A stretch of DNA of 64,000 nucleotides from Vibrio fortis (GCF_024347475.1 NZ_AP025487.1:1984001-2048000); one strand, 5' to 3'. Counted from the first letter of the stretch, positions 17,073 to 26,519 are shown. Numbers and translations are program-made. Notes: generated from the sequence alone by a model not told the origin.

Positions 17073-17679
17073 GTATTCTATTAAGGTGATTCGCTGGCCT
17101 TTAACACAATCAGCTAAAGTGTTGAACGGCGCTGGCATCACGGCCAATCAAACGACATTTTTTGGATTTTTGATTGGCTGTTTAGCCTTCCCATCGCTTG
17201 CTTTTCAACAATATGACTTAGCATTATTGTTTGTAGTGTTAAATCGTATCTGCGATGGGCTTGATGGCGCTCTTGCTCGCATCCAAGGAATTACCGATGC
17301 CGGTGGCTTTCTCGATATCAGCCTCGACTTCTTGTTCTATTCGTTGATACCGTTTGGCTTTGTGATTGCGAACCCCGATGCAAATGCCGTTGCGGGTGCC
17401 TTTCTGATTTTCTCCTTCATAGGTACCGGCAGCAGCTTCTTAGCCTTCGCGGTCATGGCAGGCAAGCAAGGAATAGAGAACCCAGTCTATAAGCATAAAT
17501 CTTTGTACTACATGTCGGGTTTAACCGAGGGAACAGAAACCATCGCTTGTTTCATCGCTTTCTGTATTTGGCCGCAACATTTTGCCGTAATCGCCTACGC
17601 GTTTGGCGCTGCGTGTTGGTTGACTACTTTTATGCGTATCTACTTTGGTTTTCAAACGCTCAATAATGTAAAAGCCTAA
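17062..17679 (+). CDS. ynjF: CDP-alcohol phosphatidyltransferase, YnjF family
   Basis: A 205-residue integral membrane enzyme with about five to six membrane segments. The CDP-alcohol phosphotransferase signature is visible as DGLDGALAR followed by GGFLDISLD (DxxDGxxAR...GxxxDxxxD), with the four aspartates intact. Members transfer a phosphatidyl group from CDP-diacylglycerol, or use a CDP-alcohol, to make a phosphodiester lipid. The acceptor for YnjF is not known to me. The coupling to ynjBCD (11-bp overlap) suggests the transported compound may feed a lipid head-group reaction, which is inference. A terminator follows at 17711. Confidence 0.87.
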   Translation: MLDKYSIKVIRWPLTQSAKVLNGAGITANQTTFFGFLIGCLAFPSLAFQQYDLALLFVVLNRICDGLDGALARIQGITDAGGFLDISLDFLFYSLIPFGFVIANPDANAVAGAFLIFSFIGTGSSFLAFAVMAGKQGIENPVYKHKSLYYMSGLTEGTETIACFIAFCIWPQHFAVIAYAFGAACWLTTFMRIYFGFQTLNNVKA

Positions 17680-17710
17680 ATCGCTTCGAAACAAATAACA
17701 CTGATGCAAA

Positions 17711-17754
17711 AAAAGCGCCGCGTTACCATTGAGTAATGCGGCGCTTTCATTTTC
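17711..17754. terminator. Terminator between ynjF and the methyltransferase gene
   Basis: Long stem AAAGCGCCGCGTTAC / GAGTAATGCGGCGCTTT (one bulge), A-tract before and T-rich after. Usable by both convergent transcripts. Confidence 0.85.
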
Positions 17755-17773
17755 GTTTAGCTATAGCTCAGTG

Positions 17774-18721
17774 CTATTCTGCAGCTTCTAACTTAAAGCG
17801 AAGTACTTTCAGGCTCGAATCAGCATCAACATCGACAAACTCTGGTGGGTTTGGTAAGCGTTCTAGATATTTCACATTCGGCGCTTCTTCCGCCATGGTA
17901 TCCATCAGAAAGTTAGGTGAAACCATCGGAGAGTTCACACAAGCGATCACTTCTCCGCCCTCTTTAAGAAGTTCAGGTAGACGACGCAGAATTCTCTTAT
18001 AGTCTTTGGTCAGTGCAAAGCTGCCTTTCTGGAAAGATGGTGGGTCGATGATCACCAACTCGTATGGACCACCTTTCTTGATTTTTCCCCAACATTTGAA
18101 GATGTCATAACCCAAGAAGTTCACTGAGCGCATGTCATGTTCATTTAATCGGTGGTTGTCGCGACCTTTGCTTAATGAACCACGAGACATATCTACGTTA
18201 AGACACTGACGCGCACCACCCGCTAGCGCAGCTACAGAAAAGCCACAGGTGTAAGCAAACAGGTTTAATACGTTCTTACCTTGAGAGTTCTCTTGAACCC
18301 ACTGACGGCCATTACGCATGTCTAAGAATAAACCGAAGTTCTGGTTGCGACCGATGTTCAACTGGTACTTAAGACCGTGCTCAATAACAACTGGTGATGA
18401 GTCTAGTTCACCCCAAATCACTTCCGATGGGCTGCCCTCAGTATAGCGATGTTGCAGCACAACACTTGTGCCCTGTTTCTGTTGCCAAATCGGCTGATCC
18501 GTCAGTTTAAGAAGGCCCTCTTTCAACACAGATAGGAACTCTTCATCGACCTGTTTGAAAATGTTCACCAACAACTGACCATCGACCCAATCACACGTTA
18601 GTTGCTCTAGGCCTGGCCAATATTTACCACGACCATGGAAAATACGACGTAGCTCGTTAGGTACTTCATTTAATTGTTGTTCGATATGTTCAAAAAATAC
18701 CGGTAAAGCAGATGCTTCCAT
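17774..18721 (-). CDS. SAM-dependent rRNA-type methyltransferase (RlmI/RlmK-like, PF10672)
   Basis: A 315-residue class I methyltransferase. I chose the ATG at 18721, which has a GAGAG ribosome binding site 5-6 nt upstream. An in-frame GTG at 18733 overlaps the stop of the upstream gene (GTGA) and is less likely. The N-terminal substrate domain ends around HRYTEGSPSEVIWGE. The Rossmann part has VLNLFAYTCGFSVAALAGGA (SAM motif I) and the catalytic/base-binding VIIDPPSFQKG. This fits methyltransferases related to RlmI (23S m5C1962) and RlmK. Its pairing with a pseudouridine synthase immediately upstream supports an RNA-modification role. The target base is unknown. Confidence 0.82.
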   Translation of the reverse strand: MEASALPVFFEHIEQQLNEVPNELRRIFHGRGKYWPGLEQLTCDWVDGQLLVNIFKQVDEEFLSVLKEGLLKLTDQPIWQQKQGTSVVLQHRYTEGSPSEVIWGELDSSPVVIEHGLKYQLNIGRNQNFGLFLDMRNGRQWVQENSQGKNVLNLFAYTCGFSVAALAGGARQCLNVDMSRGSLSKGRDNHRLNEHDMRSVNFLGYDIFKCWGKIKKGGPYELVIIDPPSFQKGSFALTKDYKRILRRLPELLKEGGEVIACVNSPMVSPNFLMDTMAEEAPNVKYLERLPNPPEFVDVDADSSLKVLRFKLEAAE

Positions 18722-18729
18722 TATATCTC

Positions 18730-19428
18730 TCACTTAATGTTTAGCTTTGGCCACGCCAGTGACCAAGGTTCAAGCCAAGTATCCAAACCTGTCGATACCG
18801 CCTCATGCGACCATTTTTGACCTAGAGATTGGTGTGCTCTCGGGTCGCACACATATTGGTATGCTTGAGATTGATAGGTAAATCGAATCGCAAAGGCATG
18901 CAGATAGCCACGATCAGATTGACTTGAAGAATTATAAATTGGGTCGCCAACGATCGCCGAACCTATCGACTTCATCGCCACGCGAATTTGATGAGTGCGC
19001 CCCGTGTACGGCTTACAAAGCAGCAGTCGTTCACCTGGCTCTGCCGCCGCCGATAAAAACTGGGTCACCGCTGGGTTTTGCTTGCTGTTGATCAGCTTCC
19101 AACTTGAGCGTCGAGAGCGCTCCATGTCACCCACGATCAAGCCCTGTTTCTTTTTCGGCTTCTTAGAGCCTATTGCAAGGTAGTACTTTTCAACCTCTCG
19201 GTTCGCAAACAACTGAGACAGCTCACTGGCCGCTGCTGCATGTTTTGCGAGCAATAGAATACCTGACGTCATTTTATCTAGACGATGCACAAGATAGAGC
19301 TTTTCAATGTTGAGTGATTTTGCTACCTCTTGAAGCAGCATAGTATCACCGTCATCCTTGTGGACACTCACGCCCGGATGCTTATTGATAAGTAAAAAAT
19401 CTGAATGGTTTACAAGAATATCGAACAT
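18730..19428 (-). CDS. RluA-family RNA pseudouridine synthase (TIGR01621-like)
   Basis: A 232-residue pseudouridine synthase without an S4 domain. The ATG at 19428 is preferred over the upstream in-frame start, because the conserved domain begins at once (FDILVNHSDFLLINKHPGVSVH). The catalytic aspartate lies in LVHRLDKMTSGILLL. Other family segments are KPYTGRTHQIRVAM and GDPIY. It isomerises uridine to pseudouridine in an RNA not identifiable from the sequence. Its stop codon lies 8 nt before the methyltransferase ATG, so the two form a likely operon. GGAG about 11 nt upstream is a weakly placed ribosome binding site. Confidence 0.88.
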   Translation of the reverse strand: MFDILVNHSDFLLINKHPGVSVHKDDGDTMLLQEVAKSLNIEKLYLVHRLDKMTSGILLLAKHAAAASELSQLFANREVEKYYLAIGSKKPKKKQGLIVGDMERSRRSSWKLINSKQNPAVTQFLSAAAEPGERLLLCKPYTGRTHQIRVAMKSIGSAIVGDPIYNSSSQSDRGYLHAFAIRFTYQSQAYQYVCDPRAHQSLGQKWSHEAVSTGLDTWLEPWSLAWPKLNIK

Positions 19429-19493
19429 GAAAAGGCTTACTCCGTAATCGAGCGTGAAGTATACCTTGTCTAACACCAGATAACAGTAGTGAA

Positions 19494-19530
19494 AAAGCCC
19501 ACGACTGAGTGTTCGACAATCGTGGGCTTG
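19494..19530 (-). terminator. Terminator of the chemoreceptor gene
   Basis: Stem AAGCCCACGA / TCGTGGGCTT; on the minus strand it is followed by Ts. It lies 29 bp after the chemoreceptor stop codon. Confidence 0.82.
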
Positions 19531-19558
19531 ATAGCTGTTATCCGTTTTGTGAAGCCGG

Positions 19559-21175
19559 CTAAGCCAGTTTAAATTGAGCCAGTAGCCCTTCTAACTCTTG
19601 AACCTTAGCGTTTAGACTCATCGTGCTCTCAGAGCTGCGTGTTGCCAACTGCAATGAAGATTCTGAGATATCACTAATAGCGGTAATATCGGCAGCAATC
19701 TCTTTGGTTACCGCTGTCTGCTCTTCGGCAGCCGTTGCAATAGAATTAACCATGCTTTGAACATTAGCCGCACCATTTACAATCGCTTCCAACGCTTGCA
19801 CTGCGCCAGAACTCTGTTCAACGCCAATATCAACTAAACGGCAGTTGTCTTGGGTATAAGTTACCGCTTCCTGAGTGCCTGATTGAATCGCTTGGATGAT
19901 ACCTGATACTTCTTGAGTCGCTTTAGTCGTGCGCTCAGCAAGCGCTCGTACTTCGTCCGCTACAACCGCAAAGCCACGACCAAACTCACCAGCACGCGCA
20001 GCTTCGATCGCCGCGTTCAACGCCAATAAGTTGGTCTGCTCGGCAATGTCTTCAATCACTTTAATGACACTACCAATCTGCTCACCATGTGATCCAAGCG
20101 TATTCATTTGCTCTGACATTTCACCCATTTGTGCAGAAACCTGCTGAATACTTGTCACCATTTCAACGATAACTGATCGACCATCTTCTGCTGATGTCTC
20201 AGAGCGACGCGCTTCTTCATAAGTCGATGTACCTTGCTGGGCAACTTCAGAAATTGTTAGGCTTAGCTCTTCTGCTGCGGTTGCAATCAGCGTTGCTTTA
20301 TCTGCCTGTGCTGAGGCACCTGAAACAATGTCTTGGCTGATCGACGAAAGCTCACCCGTTGCGGTTTGCACTTGATTTGTCACAGACGAAATAGAGCCGA
20401 TCAAGCCAACCAAGGATTTCTGCATCTGGTTAATAGACTGACCAAGGTGAGCTAGCTCGTCATCCGAATTATCCACAATGTCTTCTGCGGTCAGATCGCC
20501 GCTCGCCACTTTACGTGCTACCTGCTCTACTTTGGTTAAGCGGCTGGTAATTGAATTTGACAATAGATAAGCGATCACAGCACCGGCAGCAATAGAGATG
20601 GCCGTTAAGATCAAGATCATACGTTCCATTGCTGTAAATGAGTCTGTTAGAGCAAGTAAGGCTTTATCCGTTTGCACCTCTTCTGCCATTGACGCCTCAT
20701 CTAATAACGCTTCTATCGGAACCAAGTGTTGTTCGTAAAGAGAACGTAAATCGCGAATATTATCCAAGAAAGCCGCTTCTTGATTCGCTTTTGGCGCAAT
20801 CTGGTTTTCAAACGCAGTATTGAACTCCTTCATCAAGCTTTCAACACGCTCGATTCGGCGGTAATCAGGCGTCCCCACGCTCTCCAGCGCTTTCACCTTA
20901 TCAATCGCTTCGAAGAACTGCCCTTTGTTTGCTCGGTAATCGTTAAACGCACCATTCACATGGGTTACAGTCCCCATCGCATCGCGATAGACGTCCGCCG
21001 TTTCATCTACAAGTACGAGATAGTTGACTAACTCAGGTACATCATCCATGCGTATTTCGTCGGCTACTCGGTGTGAGCCAGTTACTTCAATCCAGACAAA
21101 TGCCACCAATACAATCATTAGCGCCAATATAGAGCTAAAGCCTGCATATAACTTTTTTCTTACAGACAATTTCAC
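19559..21175 (-). CDS. Methyl-accepting chemotaxis protein
   Basis: A 538-residue chemoreceptor with a GTG start preceded by GGAAGGTG. Domains in order: TM1 about 9-29, a periplasmic four-helix-type sensor about 30-185, TM2 about 186-206 ([17 protein letters not shown]), a HAMP domain to about 260, and the cytoplasmic signalling coiled coil. The hairpin tip is the highly conserved [32 protein letters not shown]. There is no C-terminal CheR-docking pentapeptide (it ends AQFKLA). Ligand unknown. A good sigma-28 promoter lies 56-82 bp upstream, so it is expected to belong to the flagellar/chemotaxis regulon although no motility gene is adjacent. Confidence 0.93.
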   Translation of the reverse strand: MKLSVRKKLYAGFSSILALMIVLVAFVWIEVTGSHRVADEIRMDDVPELVNYLVLVDETADVYRDAMGTVTHVNGAFNDYRANKGQFFEAIDKVKALESVGTPDYRRIERVESLMKEFNTAFENQIAPKANQEAAFLDNIRDLRSLYEQHLVPIEALLDEASMAEEVQTDKALLALTDSFTAMERMILILTAISIAAGAVIAYLLSNSITSRLTKVEQVARKVASGDLTAEDIVDNSDDELAHLGQSINQMQKSLVGLIGSISSVTNQVQTATGELSSISQDIVSGASAQADKATLIATAAEELSLTISEVAQQGTSTYEEARRSETSAEDGRSVIVEMVTSIQQVSAQMGEMSEQMNTLGSHGEQIGSVIKVIEDIAEQTNLLALNAAIEAARAGEFGRGFAVVADEVRALAERTTKATQEVSGIIQAIQSGTQEAVTYTQDNCRLVDIGVEQSSGAVQALEAIVNGAANVQSMVNSIATAAEEQTAVTKEIAADITAISDISESSLQLATRSSESTMSLNAKVQELEGLLAQFKLA

Positions 21176-21230
21176 GTTTCACCTTCCTAAGGGAGTCAAT
21201 ATTCACTTCGCATATCTTTATGCTTAATCT

Positions 21231-21257
21231 ATATCGACAACTATGCGAATAACTTTA
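21231..21257 (-). promoter_or_regulatory. Sigma-28 (FliA) promoter of the chemoreceptor gene
   Basis: On the minus strand: TAAAGTTA, 11 nt, GTCGATAT. This compares with the consensus TAAAGTTT-N11-GCCGATAA: 7/8 and 6/8 matches with exact spacing. It lies 56-82 bp upstream of the GTG start. Confidence 0.75.
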
Positions 21258-21307
21258 GAAAAAACCGTACGAAAAACCCTATAAATAAGAAAAGGTTAGA
21301 AATAAAG

Positions 21308-21343
21308 CAAAAAAAAAGCGAGAGCCCTAAGACTCTCGCTTTC
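21308..21343 (-). terminator. Terminator of the NSS transporter gene
   Basis: Stem AAAGCGAGAG / CTCTCGCTTT with a run of eight Ts on the minus strand. Confidence 0.87.
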
Positions 21344-21370
21344 TGTTGATTTTGACTTTTAAGGTCGCGA

Positions 21371-22804
21371 TTACAATTTCTTAGAAATTACCGCTGAACC
21401 TGCAATGATACCGATACCTAGTAGCATGATTGCACCTTTACCGCTATCGAAGCCAGAAGAGATACCCATGAATGCAACGATTGCGATTGCTACTGGGATT
21501 ACAAACTTAACTAGGTTGTACCATAGACCGAATAGTGGGAAAGATACTTCACCGTCGTTAGTGATTTCTTTCTCTAGGTCTGCACGGTTTAGTCTCCAAC
21601 CAGCGAAGATACATACCAACATACCGCCAACTGCTAGGAAGATCTTATCAGTTAGAAGGTCGAAGATATCAAACGCACCAGTGTCGAATAGTGTTGGACC
21701 AACGCCACCTAGAGATAGAGAAGCGAAGATACATAGTGCAGCCATTACAACACTCGCAGAGATTACTGCTGTTACACGCTTCATGCCTTTCTCATCGATT
21801 AGGTAAGAAACCACAACCTCTAGTAGAGAAACTGAAGATGTTAGAGCCGCAACACTTAGACCGATGAAGAACATAAGTGCGAATAGAAGACCGATTACGC
21901 CGCCCATTTCAGCAAATAGCTGAGGAACAACTACGAATACTAGACCAGGACCTGCTGCTGGCTCCATACCGAATGCGAACATTGCTGGGAACATTGCAAC
22001 ACCAGCTAGGATAGCAACACCAGTATCCATCGCTGTAACCATAGCGGTAGTTTGAACTAGGTTTTCTTTCTTCTTAAGGTAAGAACCGTAAGTCAACATA
22101 CAACCCATACCTAGAGATAGTGAGAAGAATGCTTGACCAAGTGCAGCAAGAATTACGTTGCTGTCTACCTTAGAGAAATCAGGGCTGAATAGGAACTCAA
22201 GACCAGCCATAGAGCCAGGAAGCGTTAGACCTTTGATCGATACTACGATTAGGATCAGGAATAGCAGCGGCATTAGAACCTTACCTGCTTTCTCGATACC
22301 GCCCGAGATACCTTTCATAACGATAACAACGTTAAGTAGTAGGTATAGGCCCATCCACATTAGTGGTTGAACTGGGTTAGAGATGAAACCGCCGAAGCTG
22401 TCACCGATTGCTTCAGGTGCGTCTAGAAGACCACCAGCAATCTTACCGATGTAAGCAATAGACCAGCCGCCTACTACAGGGTAGAAACCCATGATAAGTA
22501 GACCACTCACTACGCCGATAACACCAGCGAACGTCCAACGACGGTCTGTTGATTTAAATGCACCTACTGCTGATTTTTGCGTATGACGGCCGATAGCAAA
22601 TTCAGTCAGCATTACACTGAAACCGATGAAAATTACGAAGAATAGGTAGATTGCAACGAAGGCACCGCCGCCGCTCTCACCTGCTGTGTATGGGAACTTC
22701 CAAATATTACCTAGACCAACAGCAGAACCTGCTGCAGCCATTACGAATCCTAACTTCGAACCCCAGGTATCACGAGGCTTTGTGGTTGTATTACTAGTAG
22801 CCAC
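21371..22804 (-). CDS. Sodium-dependent transporter, NSS (SNF) family
   Basis: A 477-residue inner-membrane symporter of the neurotransmitter:sodium symporter family (LeuT fold). The hallmark N-terminal helix GSAVGLGNIWKFPY (about residues 31-44) holds Na and substrate ligands. An unwound region in the second half (FFSLSLGMGCMLTYGSYL) matches TM6. About 11-12 membrane segments are visible. Bacterial members transport amino acids or related compounds; the substrate is not predictable here. It is transcribed alone, divergently from cls across 366 bp, with a strong terminator. Confidence 0.9.
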   Translation of the reverse strand: MATSNTTTKPRDTWGSKLGFVMAAAGSAVGLGNIWKFPYTAGESGGGAFVAIYLFFVIFIGFSVMLTEFAIGRHTQKSAVGAFKSTDRRWTFAGVIGVVSGLLIMGFYPVVGGWSIAYIGKIAGGLLDAPEAIGDSFGGFISNPVQPLMWMGLYLLLNVVIVMKGISGGIEKAGKVLMPLLFLILIVVSIKGLTLPGSMAGLEFLFSPDFSKVDSNVILAALGQAFFSLSLGMGCMLTYGSYLKKKENLVQTTAMVTAMDTGVAILAGVAMFPAMFAFGMEPAAGPGLVFVVVPQLFAEMGGVIGLLFALMFFIGLSVAALTSSVSLLEVVVSYLIDEKGMKRVTAVISASVVMAALCIFASLSLGGVGPTLFDTGAFDIFDLLTDKIFLAVGGMLVCIFAGWRLNRADLEKEITNDGEVSFPLFGLWYNLVKFVIPVAIAIVAFMGISSGFDSGKGAIMLLGIGIIAGSAVISKKL

Positions 22805-23170
22805 TTTAACTCCAAAATTTGTATGTTGTGTAATGTTGTGTTTGCTTTGGGTGGCGTCTTATAAAAAGAAGGTGTAAATCTTCGTTTACATCCTAAAAAA
22901 TTTGATTGACGCTCGTTGTATAGCAAGTAAACCAGTTTAAGATTAAAATTGGAAGCCCGAACCGTACATATTTCGTTACCAATGTAAAATATTATGGTTA
23001 AATGCCGACTTTTCATACAAAACAATCGTTTTCGTCTTAAGTTAACTAAAACTTAACAACTTTACTCTATTTACAGCCTTTACTCTAATTTGTAAATAGT
23101 TGTTCTGTAAAATTCCCAAATTGTCAAAATAGCATTACTATCTAAGTGTCTCTTTTTTCGAGTATTAGAT
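22805..23170. other. Divergent promoter region NSS transporter / cls
   Basis: 366 bp, AT-rich, without a plausible gene. At 23060-23087 a 10-bp sequence CTTTACTCTA occurs twice, 18 bp apart start to start, and the 18-bp units are partly similar. This may be an operator or only AT-rich coincidence. Confidence 0.5.
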
Positions 23171-24625
23171 GTGGAAAAGCTCTATCATTTCTTAACTTTG
23201 GCCGCGGTTGTGCTCTATTGGGTGCTGGTTGCGGGTGTAACGCTTCGAGTCGTACTAAAACGACGCTCGGTTAGCGTCTCTTTATCTTGGCTACTCGTTA
23301 TTTACATTGTTCCAATCGTGGGCGTTGCTTGTTATTTCCTATTCGGTGAATTGAATTTAGGAAGAAAAAGAGCAGAACGCGCCCAGCGTATGTTTACACC
23401 TTTTGGTGATTGGTTCCGACAGTTGAACCACTGCCAAGTGCATGTACCTGGCAAAGTCGGCTCACCGATCCACAAAATTGATGAACTGTGTAACAACCGC
23501 ATGGGCATTCCAGCTTTAAGCGGCAACACCCTCTCTTTGCAATCTTCCCCCTATGAGATCTTACATTCGATCATCGAAGACATCGAAAATGCACAAACTA
23601 GCATTAAGATGGTGTTCTACATCTGGCACCCAGGCGGGTTAACGGACTCTGTCGCTTCCGCTTTGATACGAGCGGCAAAGCGTGGCGTCGACGTTAAAGT
23701 GTTATTGGATTCGGCAGGATCTCCTCGTTTCTTTAAGAGCCACTGGCGCTCTATGATGCGCGATGCGGGCGTTCAGGTTGTCCAAGCTCTTGAGGTAAGC
23801 CCTTGGCGTATGTTCCTGCGCCGTCTAGACCTTAGACAACATCGCAAGATTATCGTGATTGATGAAACCGTCGCCTACACAGGTTCCATGAATATGGTTG
23901 ACCCTGCGCACTTTAAACAAGGTGCTGGTGTTGGACAGTGGATAGATGTGATGGTGCGAGTAACAGGACCGACGGTTAATGTCTTGTCTGCCATACATGG
24001 CTGGGACTGGGAAGTTGAAACCGGCGAACGTATTTTACCCGCTCTGCCCGAATGCAAGGTAGACGAATCAGAAGTTCAACACCCGGTTCAAGTCGTGCCC
24101 TCGGGTCCCGGAATGCCCGAGTATTTGATTCTACAGGTGTTAAGTATTGCGATTAACCAAGCCAATCGCTCGGTTCGAATCACCACACCTTACTTTGTGC
24201 CGAGTGCCGATCTACTCGAAACTCTTAAGATGACTGCACAACGAGGCGTAAACGTGGAACTCGTGATTCCGCACAGTAACGACTCTCTGATGGTTAAGTG
24301 GGCATCTCGCGCATTTTATACCGAGCTGCTTGAAGCTGGCGTTAAGATTTACGAATTCTACGGCGGCTTACTGCACACCAAGTCGGTAGTGATTGATGAG
24401 GAGTTCTGCCTTATTGGTACGGTAAACATCGATATGCGCAGTTTCTGGCTTAATTTCGAAGTAACTCTAGCCGTCGATGACGTGGACTTTACGCGCCAGC
24501 TCGCAGACCTTCAAGAATCATATATTGAAAGTTCTCATCCAGTTAGCCTCGATAAATGGCAAGAACGAAGCCTTCAATCACGCTTCTTTGAGCGTCTATT
24601 TTACCTGTTCAATCCATTACTCTAG
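23171..24625 (+). CDS. cls: Cardiolipin synthase (ClsA type)
   Basis: A 484-residue membrane enzyme that condenses two phosphatidylglycerols into cardiolipin and glycerol. The GTG start at 23171 gives two N-terminal membrane segments (FLTLAAVVLYWVLVAGV and WLLVIYIVPIVGVACYFLF). Two phospholipase D active sites follow: HRKIIVID near residue 222 and HTKSVVID near 397 (HxKxxxxD), both with the downstream GS/GT-xN signature. Length equals E. coli ClsA (486). The gene is followed by a hairpin at 24656-24679. Confidence 0.93.
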   Translation: MEKLYHFLTLAAVVLYWVLVAGVTLRVVLKRRSVSVSLSWLLVIYIVPIVGVACYFLFGELNLGRKRAERAQRMFTPFGDWFRQLNHCQVHVPGKVGSPIHKIDELCNNRMGIPALSGNTLSLQSSPYEILHSIIEDIENAQTSIKMVFYIWHPGGLTDSVASALIRAAKRGVDVKVLLDSAGSPRFFKSHWRSMMRDAGVQVVQALEVSPWRMFLRRLDLRQHRKIIVIDETVAYTGSMNMVDPAHFKQGAGVGQWIDVMVRVTGPTVNVLSAIHGWDWEVETGERILPALPECKVDESEVQHPVQVVPSGPGMPEYLILQVLSIAINQANRSVRITTPYFVPSADLLETLKMTAQRGVNVELVIPHSNDSLMVKWASRAFYTELLEAGVKIYEFYGGLLHTKSVVIDEEFCLIGTVNIDMRSFWLNFEVTLAVDDVDFTRQLADLQESYIESSHPVSLDKWQERSLQSRFFERLFYLFNPLL

Positions 24626-24655
24626 CTTTTGATTCCTCTCTACAATTTCTTTTGC

Positions 24656-24679
24656 AGACCCTTTTTCACTAAAGGGTCT
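24656..24679 (+). terminator. Hairpin downstream of cls
   Basis: Perfect inverted repeat AGACCCTTT / AAAGGGTCT with a 6-nt loop. No proper T-tract follows (AGTTAATTCC), so it is a weak terminator or an mRNA 3'-end stabiliser. Confidence 0.5.
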
Positions 24680-24772
24680 AGTTAATTCCTAAAAACTCTT
24701 CAACTTCCCTTGCTTTCGTACCCAATGGCATGTTTTAAATAAAGGATAATAGATTGATAAGGAATTCAGAGT

Positions 24773-25957
24773 ATGTCCGAAAGCAAAACAACAAAACTGA
24801 TCACAGCGGGCCGCGATAAAAAGTGGACTAATGGTGTGGTTAACCCACCCGTTCAGCGTGCATCAACTGTTGTATTTGATACCGTTGCAGACAAACACAA
24901 AGCAACCGTAAACCGTGCCAACAAAACTCTATTCTACGGCCGTAGAGGCACCAACACCCATTTTGCTTTCCAAGACGCAATGGTCGACCTTGAAGGCGGC
25001 GCAGGCTGTGCACTTTACCCTTGTGGTACAGCGGCAATTTCTAACGCCATCCTCTCGTTTGTTGAAACAGGCGACCACATTCTGATGGTGGATACGTGCT
25101 ACGAACCAACACGCGATTTTTGTGACACCATAATGAAAAAAATGGGCGTAGAAACGACCTATTACGAGCCAACCATTGGCGAAGGCATTAAAGATCTTAT
25201 TCAACCAAACACTAAGGTCTTATTTACTGAATCTCCAGGCTCCATCACCATGGAAGTTCAAGATATTCCTACACTGGCTCGTATTGCTCATCAGCACGAT
25301 ATTATCGTTATGCTCGACAACACGTGGGCCGCGGGCGTGAACTTCTCGCCATTTGACTTCGGAGTCGACATCTCGATTCAAGCAGCAACCAAATACATCG
25401 TTGGTCACTCAGATGTCATGCTTGGCACTGCTGTTGCCAATGAAAAACATTGGGACCAACTTCGCGAGCAAAGCTATCTAATGGGGCAATGTGTGTCACC
25501 TGATGATGCTTATCTTGGACTACGTGGTATTAGAACGCTGGATGTGCGTTTGCGCCAACACGCAGAGAACAGCTTAAAAGTTGCTCAATGGCTACAAACT
25601 CGCCCTGAAGTTGATCATGTTCGTCACCCTGCTCTAGAGAGCTGCCCTGGTCATGAATTCTTTGAACGTGATTTCACTGGCGGTAATGGTCTGTTCTCGT
25701 TTGTACTTAAAACAAGCTACCCACGAGCTACGACGGCACTACTGGATGGTATGAAGCACTTTAGCATGGGTTATTCTTGGGGCGGTTTTGAAAGCTTGAT
25801 TCTCGCTAACGAACCGAAAAGCTTTGATAGCTTGCGCACGGTAGCAAACCCGAATTTCGAAGGTACGCTTATCCGACTACATATCGGCCTTGAAGATGTT
25901 GAAGACTTAATTGCTGATTTAGAAGCCGGCTTTGAGCGCTACAACGCACTGCTGTAG
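24773..25957 (+). CDS. metC: Cystathionine beta-lyase
   Basis: A 394-residue PLP enzyme of methionine synthesis, cleaving cystathionine to homocysteine, pyruvate and ammonia. The PLP-binding lysine is Lys207 in [12 protein letters not shown]. The cofactor-ring aspartate is Asp182 (MLDNTWAAG). [14 protein letters not shown] near residues 54-67 and the C-terminal SWGGFESL (which distinguishes beta-lyase MetC from MetB) are present. Length matches E. coli MetC (395). AAGGAATT about 10 nt upstream is the likely ribosome binding site. It is monocistronic with a terminator at 25986. I saw no MetJ box. Confidence 0.93.
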   Translation: MSESKTTKLITAGRDKKWTNGVVNPPVQRASTVVFDTVADKHKATVNRANKTLFYGRRGTNTHFAFQDAMVDLEGGAGCALYPCGTAAISNAILSFVETGDHILMVDTCYEPTRDFCDTIMKKMGVETTYYEPTIGEGIKDLIQPNTKVLFTESPGSITMEVQDIPTLARIAHQHDIIVMLDNTWAAGVNFSPFDFGVDISIQAATKYIVGHSDVMLGTAVANEKHWDQLREQSYLMGQCVSPDDAYLGLRGIRTLDVRLRQHAENSLKVAQWLQTRPEVDHVRHPALESCPGHEFFERDFTGGNGLFSFVLKTSYPRATTALLDGMKHFSMGYSWGGFESLILANEPKSFDSLRTVANPNFEGTLIRLHIGLEDVEDLIADLEAGFERYNALL

Positions 25958-25985
25958 ACCGCAGGTCTAATTTCAACCCTAAACT

Positions 25986-26012
25986 AAAAGGCAGCCACCG
26001 GGCTGCCTTTTG
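25986..26012. terminator. Terminator between metC and the periplasmic partner gene
   Basis: Stem AAAAGGCAGCC / GGCTGCCTTTT with a 4-nt loop. Bidirectional. Confidence 0.87.
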
Positions 26013-26048
26013 ATTCTCTACTTTTAGATTTTCTTTTCAGTTACTTGA

Positions 26049-26519
26049 TTAATTCACTTGGTAACAAATCGAGTTAAAGATCTCTGACCGGTTATCATTG
26101 AAGAGATAAAGATAGTCATCCAACACTTGATAGTGGTAATCGATCGTGATCCCTTGATACTCACGGTATTCTGCGTTGATCACCGGATCAGGATGCTCAG
26201 TTGCGGTTCGTACATCAACAATGGTCATTGATAGACGGTCACCCTGTTGTTTGTAGTATCCGTTATACAAATTTTCTACCACATGACTCGATTCATCTTT
26301 GTCCGTAATAGTGACAAACTCTTTAATACTGAATGTTTCATTCGATTGAAAAGTGAAAATCATCCTTTCATAGAGCGATTGATATGGTTCAAAGGCTTTA
26401 GAAAGGAAATCCGTTTTCATGGTTTTACAATGCCAGCGGCTACCAGAGAGAGACTCTTTCTCCAGCATAAAGCTCATACCCGCAGTAAAAATCAAGACTG
26501 CTAAAATTATAATCCGCAT
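26049..26519 (-). CDS. Small membrane-anchored periplasmic protein, partner of the ToxR-like regulator
   Basis: A 156-residue protein: one N-terminal membrane helix (residues 1-18, RIIILAVLIFTAGMSFML) and a periplasmic domain of about 135 residues. The domain has a beta-rich pattern (SGSRWHCKTM, MIFTFQSNETFSI, NGYYKQQGDRLSMTIVDV, ITIDYHYQVLDDYLYLF) and two cysteines, Cys31 and Cys152, near its ends. A small lipocalin-like barrel closed by a disulfide is plausible. Its start overlaps the end of the ToxR-like gene by 13 bp. Position, size and topology resemble VtrC, TcpH and ToxS, which bind to and stabilise or gate the periplasmic domain of their regulators. Sequence identity to any of these is not evident by eye, so the relationship is structural inference. 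Confidence 0.6.
   Translation of the reverse strand: MRIIILAVLIFTAGMSFMLEKESLSGSRWHCKTMKTDFLSKAFEPYQSLYERMIFTFQSNETFSIKEFVTITDKDESSHVVENLYNGYYKQQGDRLSMTIVDVRTATEHPDPVINAEYREYQGITIDYHYQVLDDYLYLFNDNRSEIFNSICYQVN

Noticed and set aside
21405..21806. 133-residue open frame antisense to the NSS transporter
   Set aside because: Lies fully inside a conserved membrane transporter gene. Its composition (many Ser, Ile, Pro) is the usual reverse-frame shadow of hydrophobic codons.
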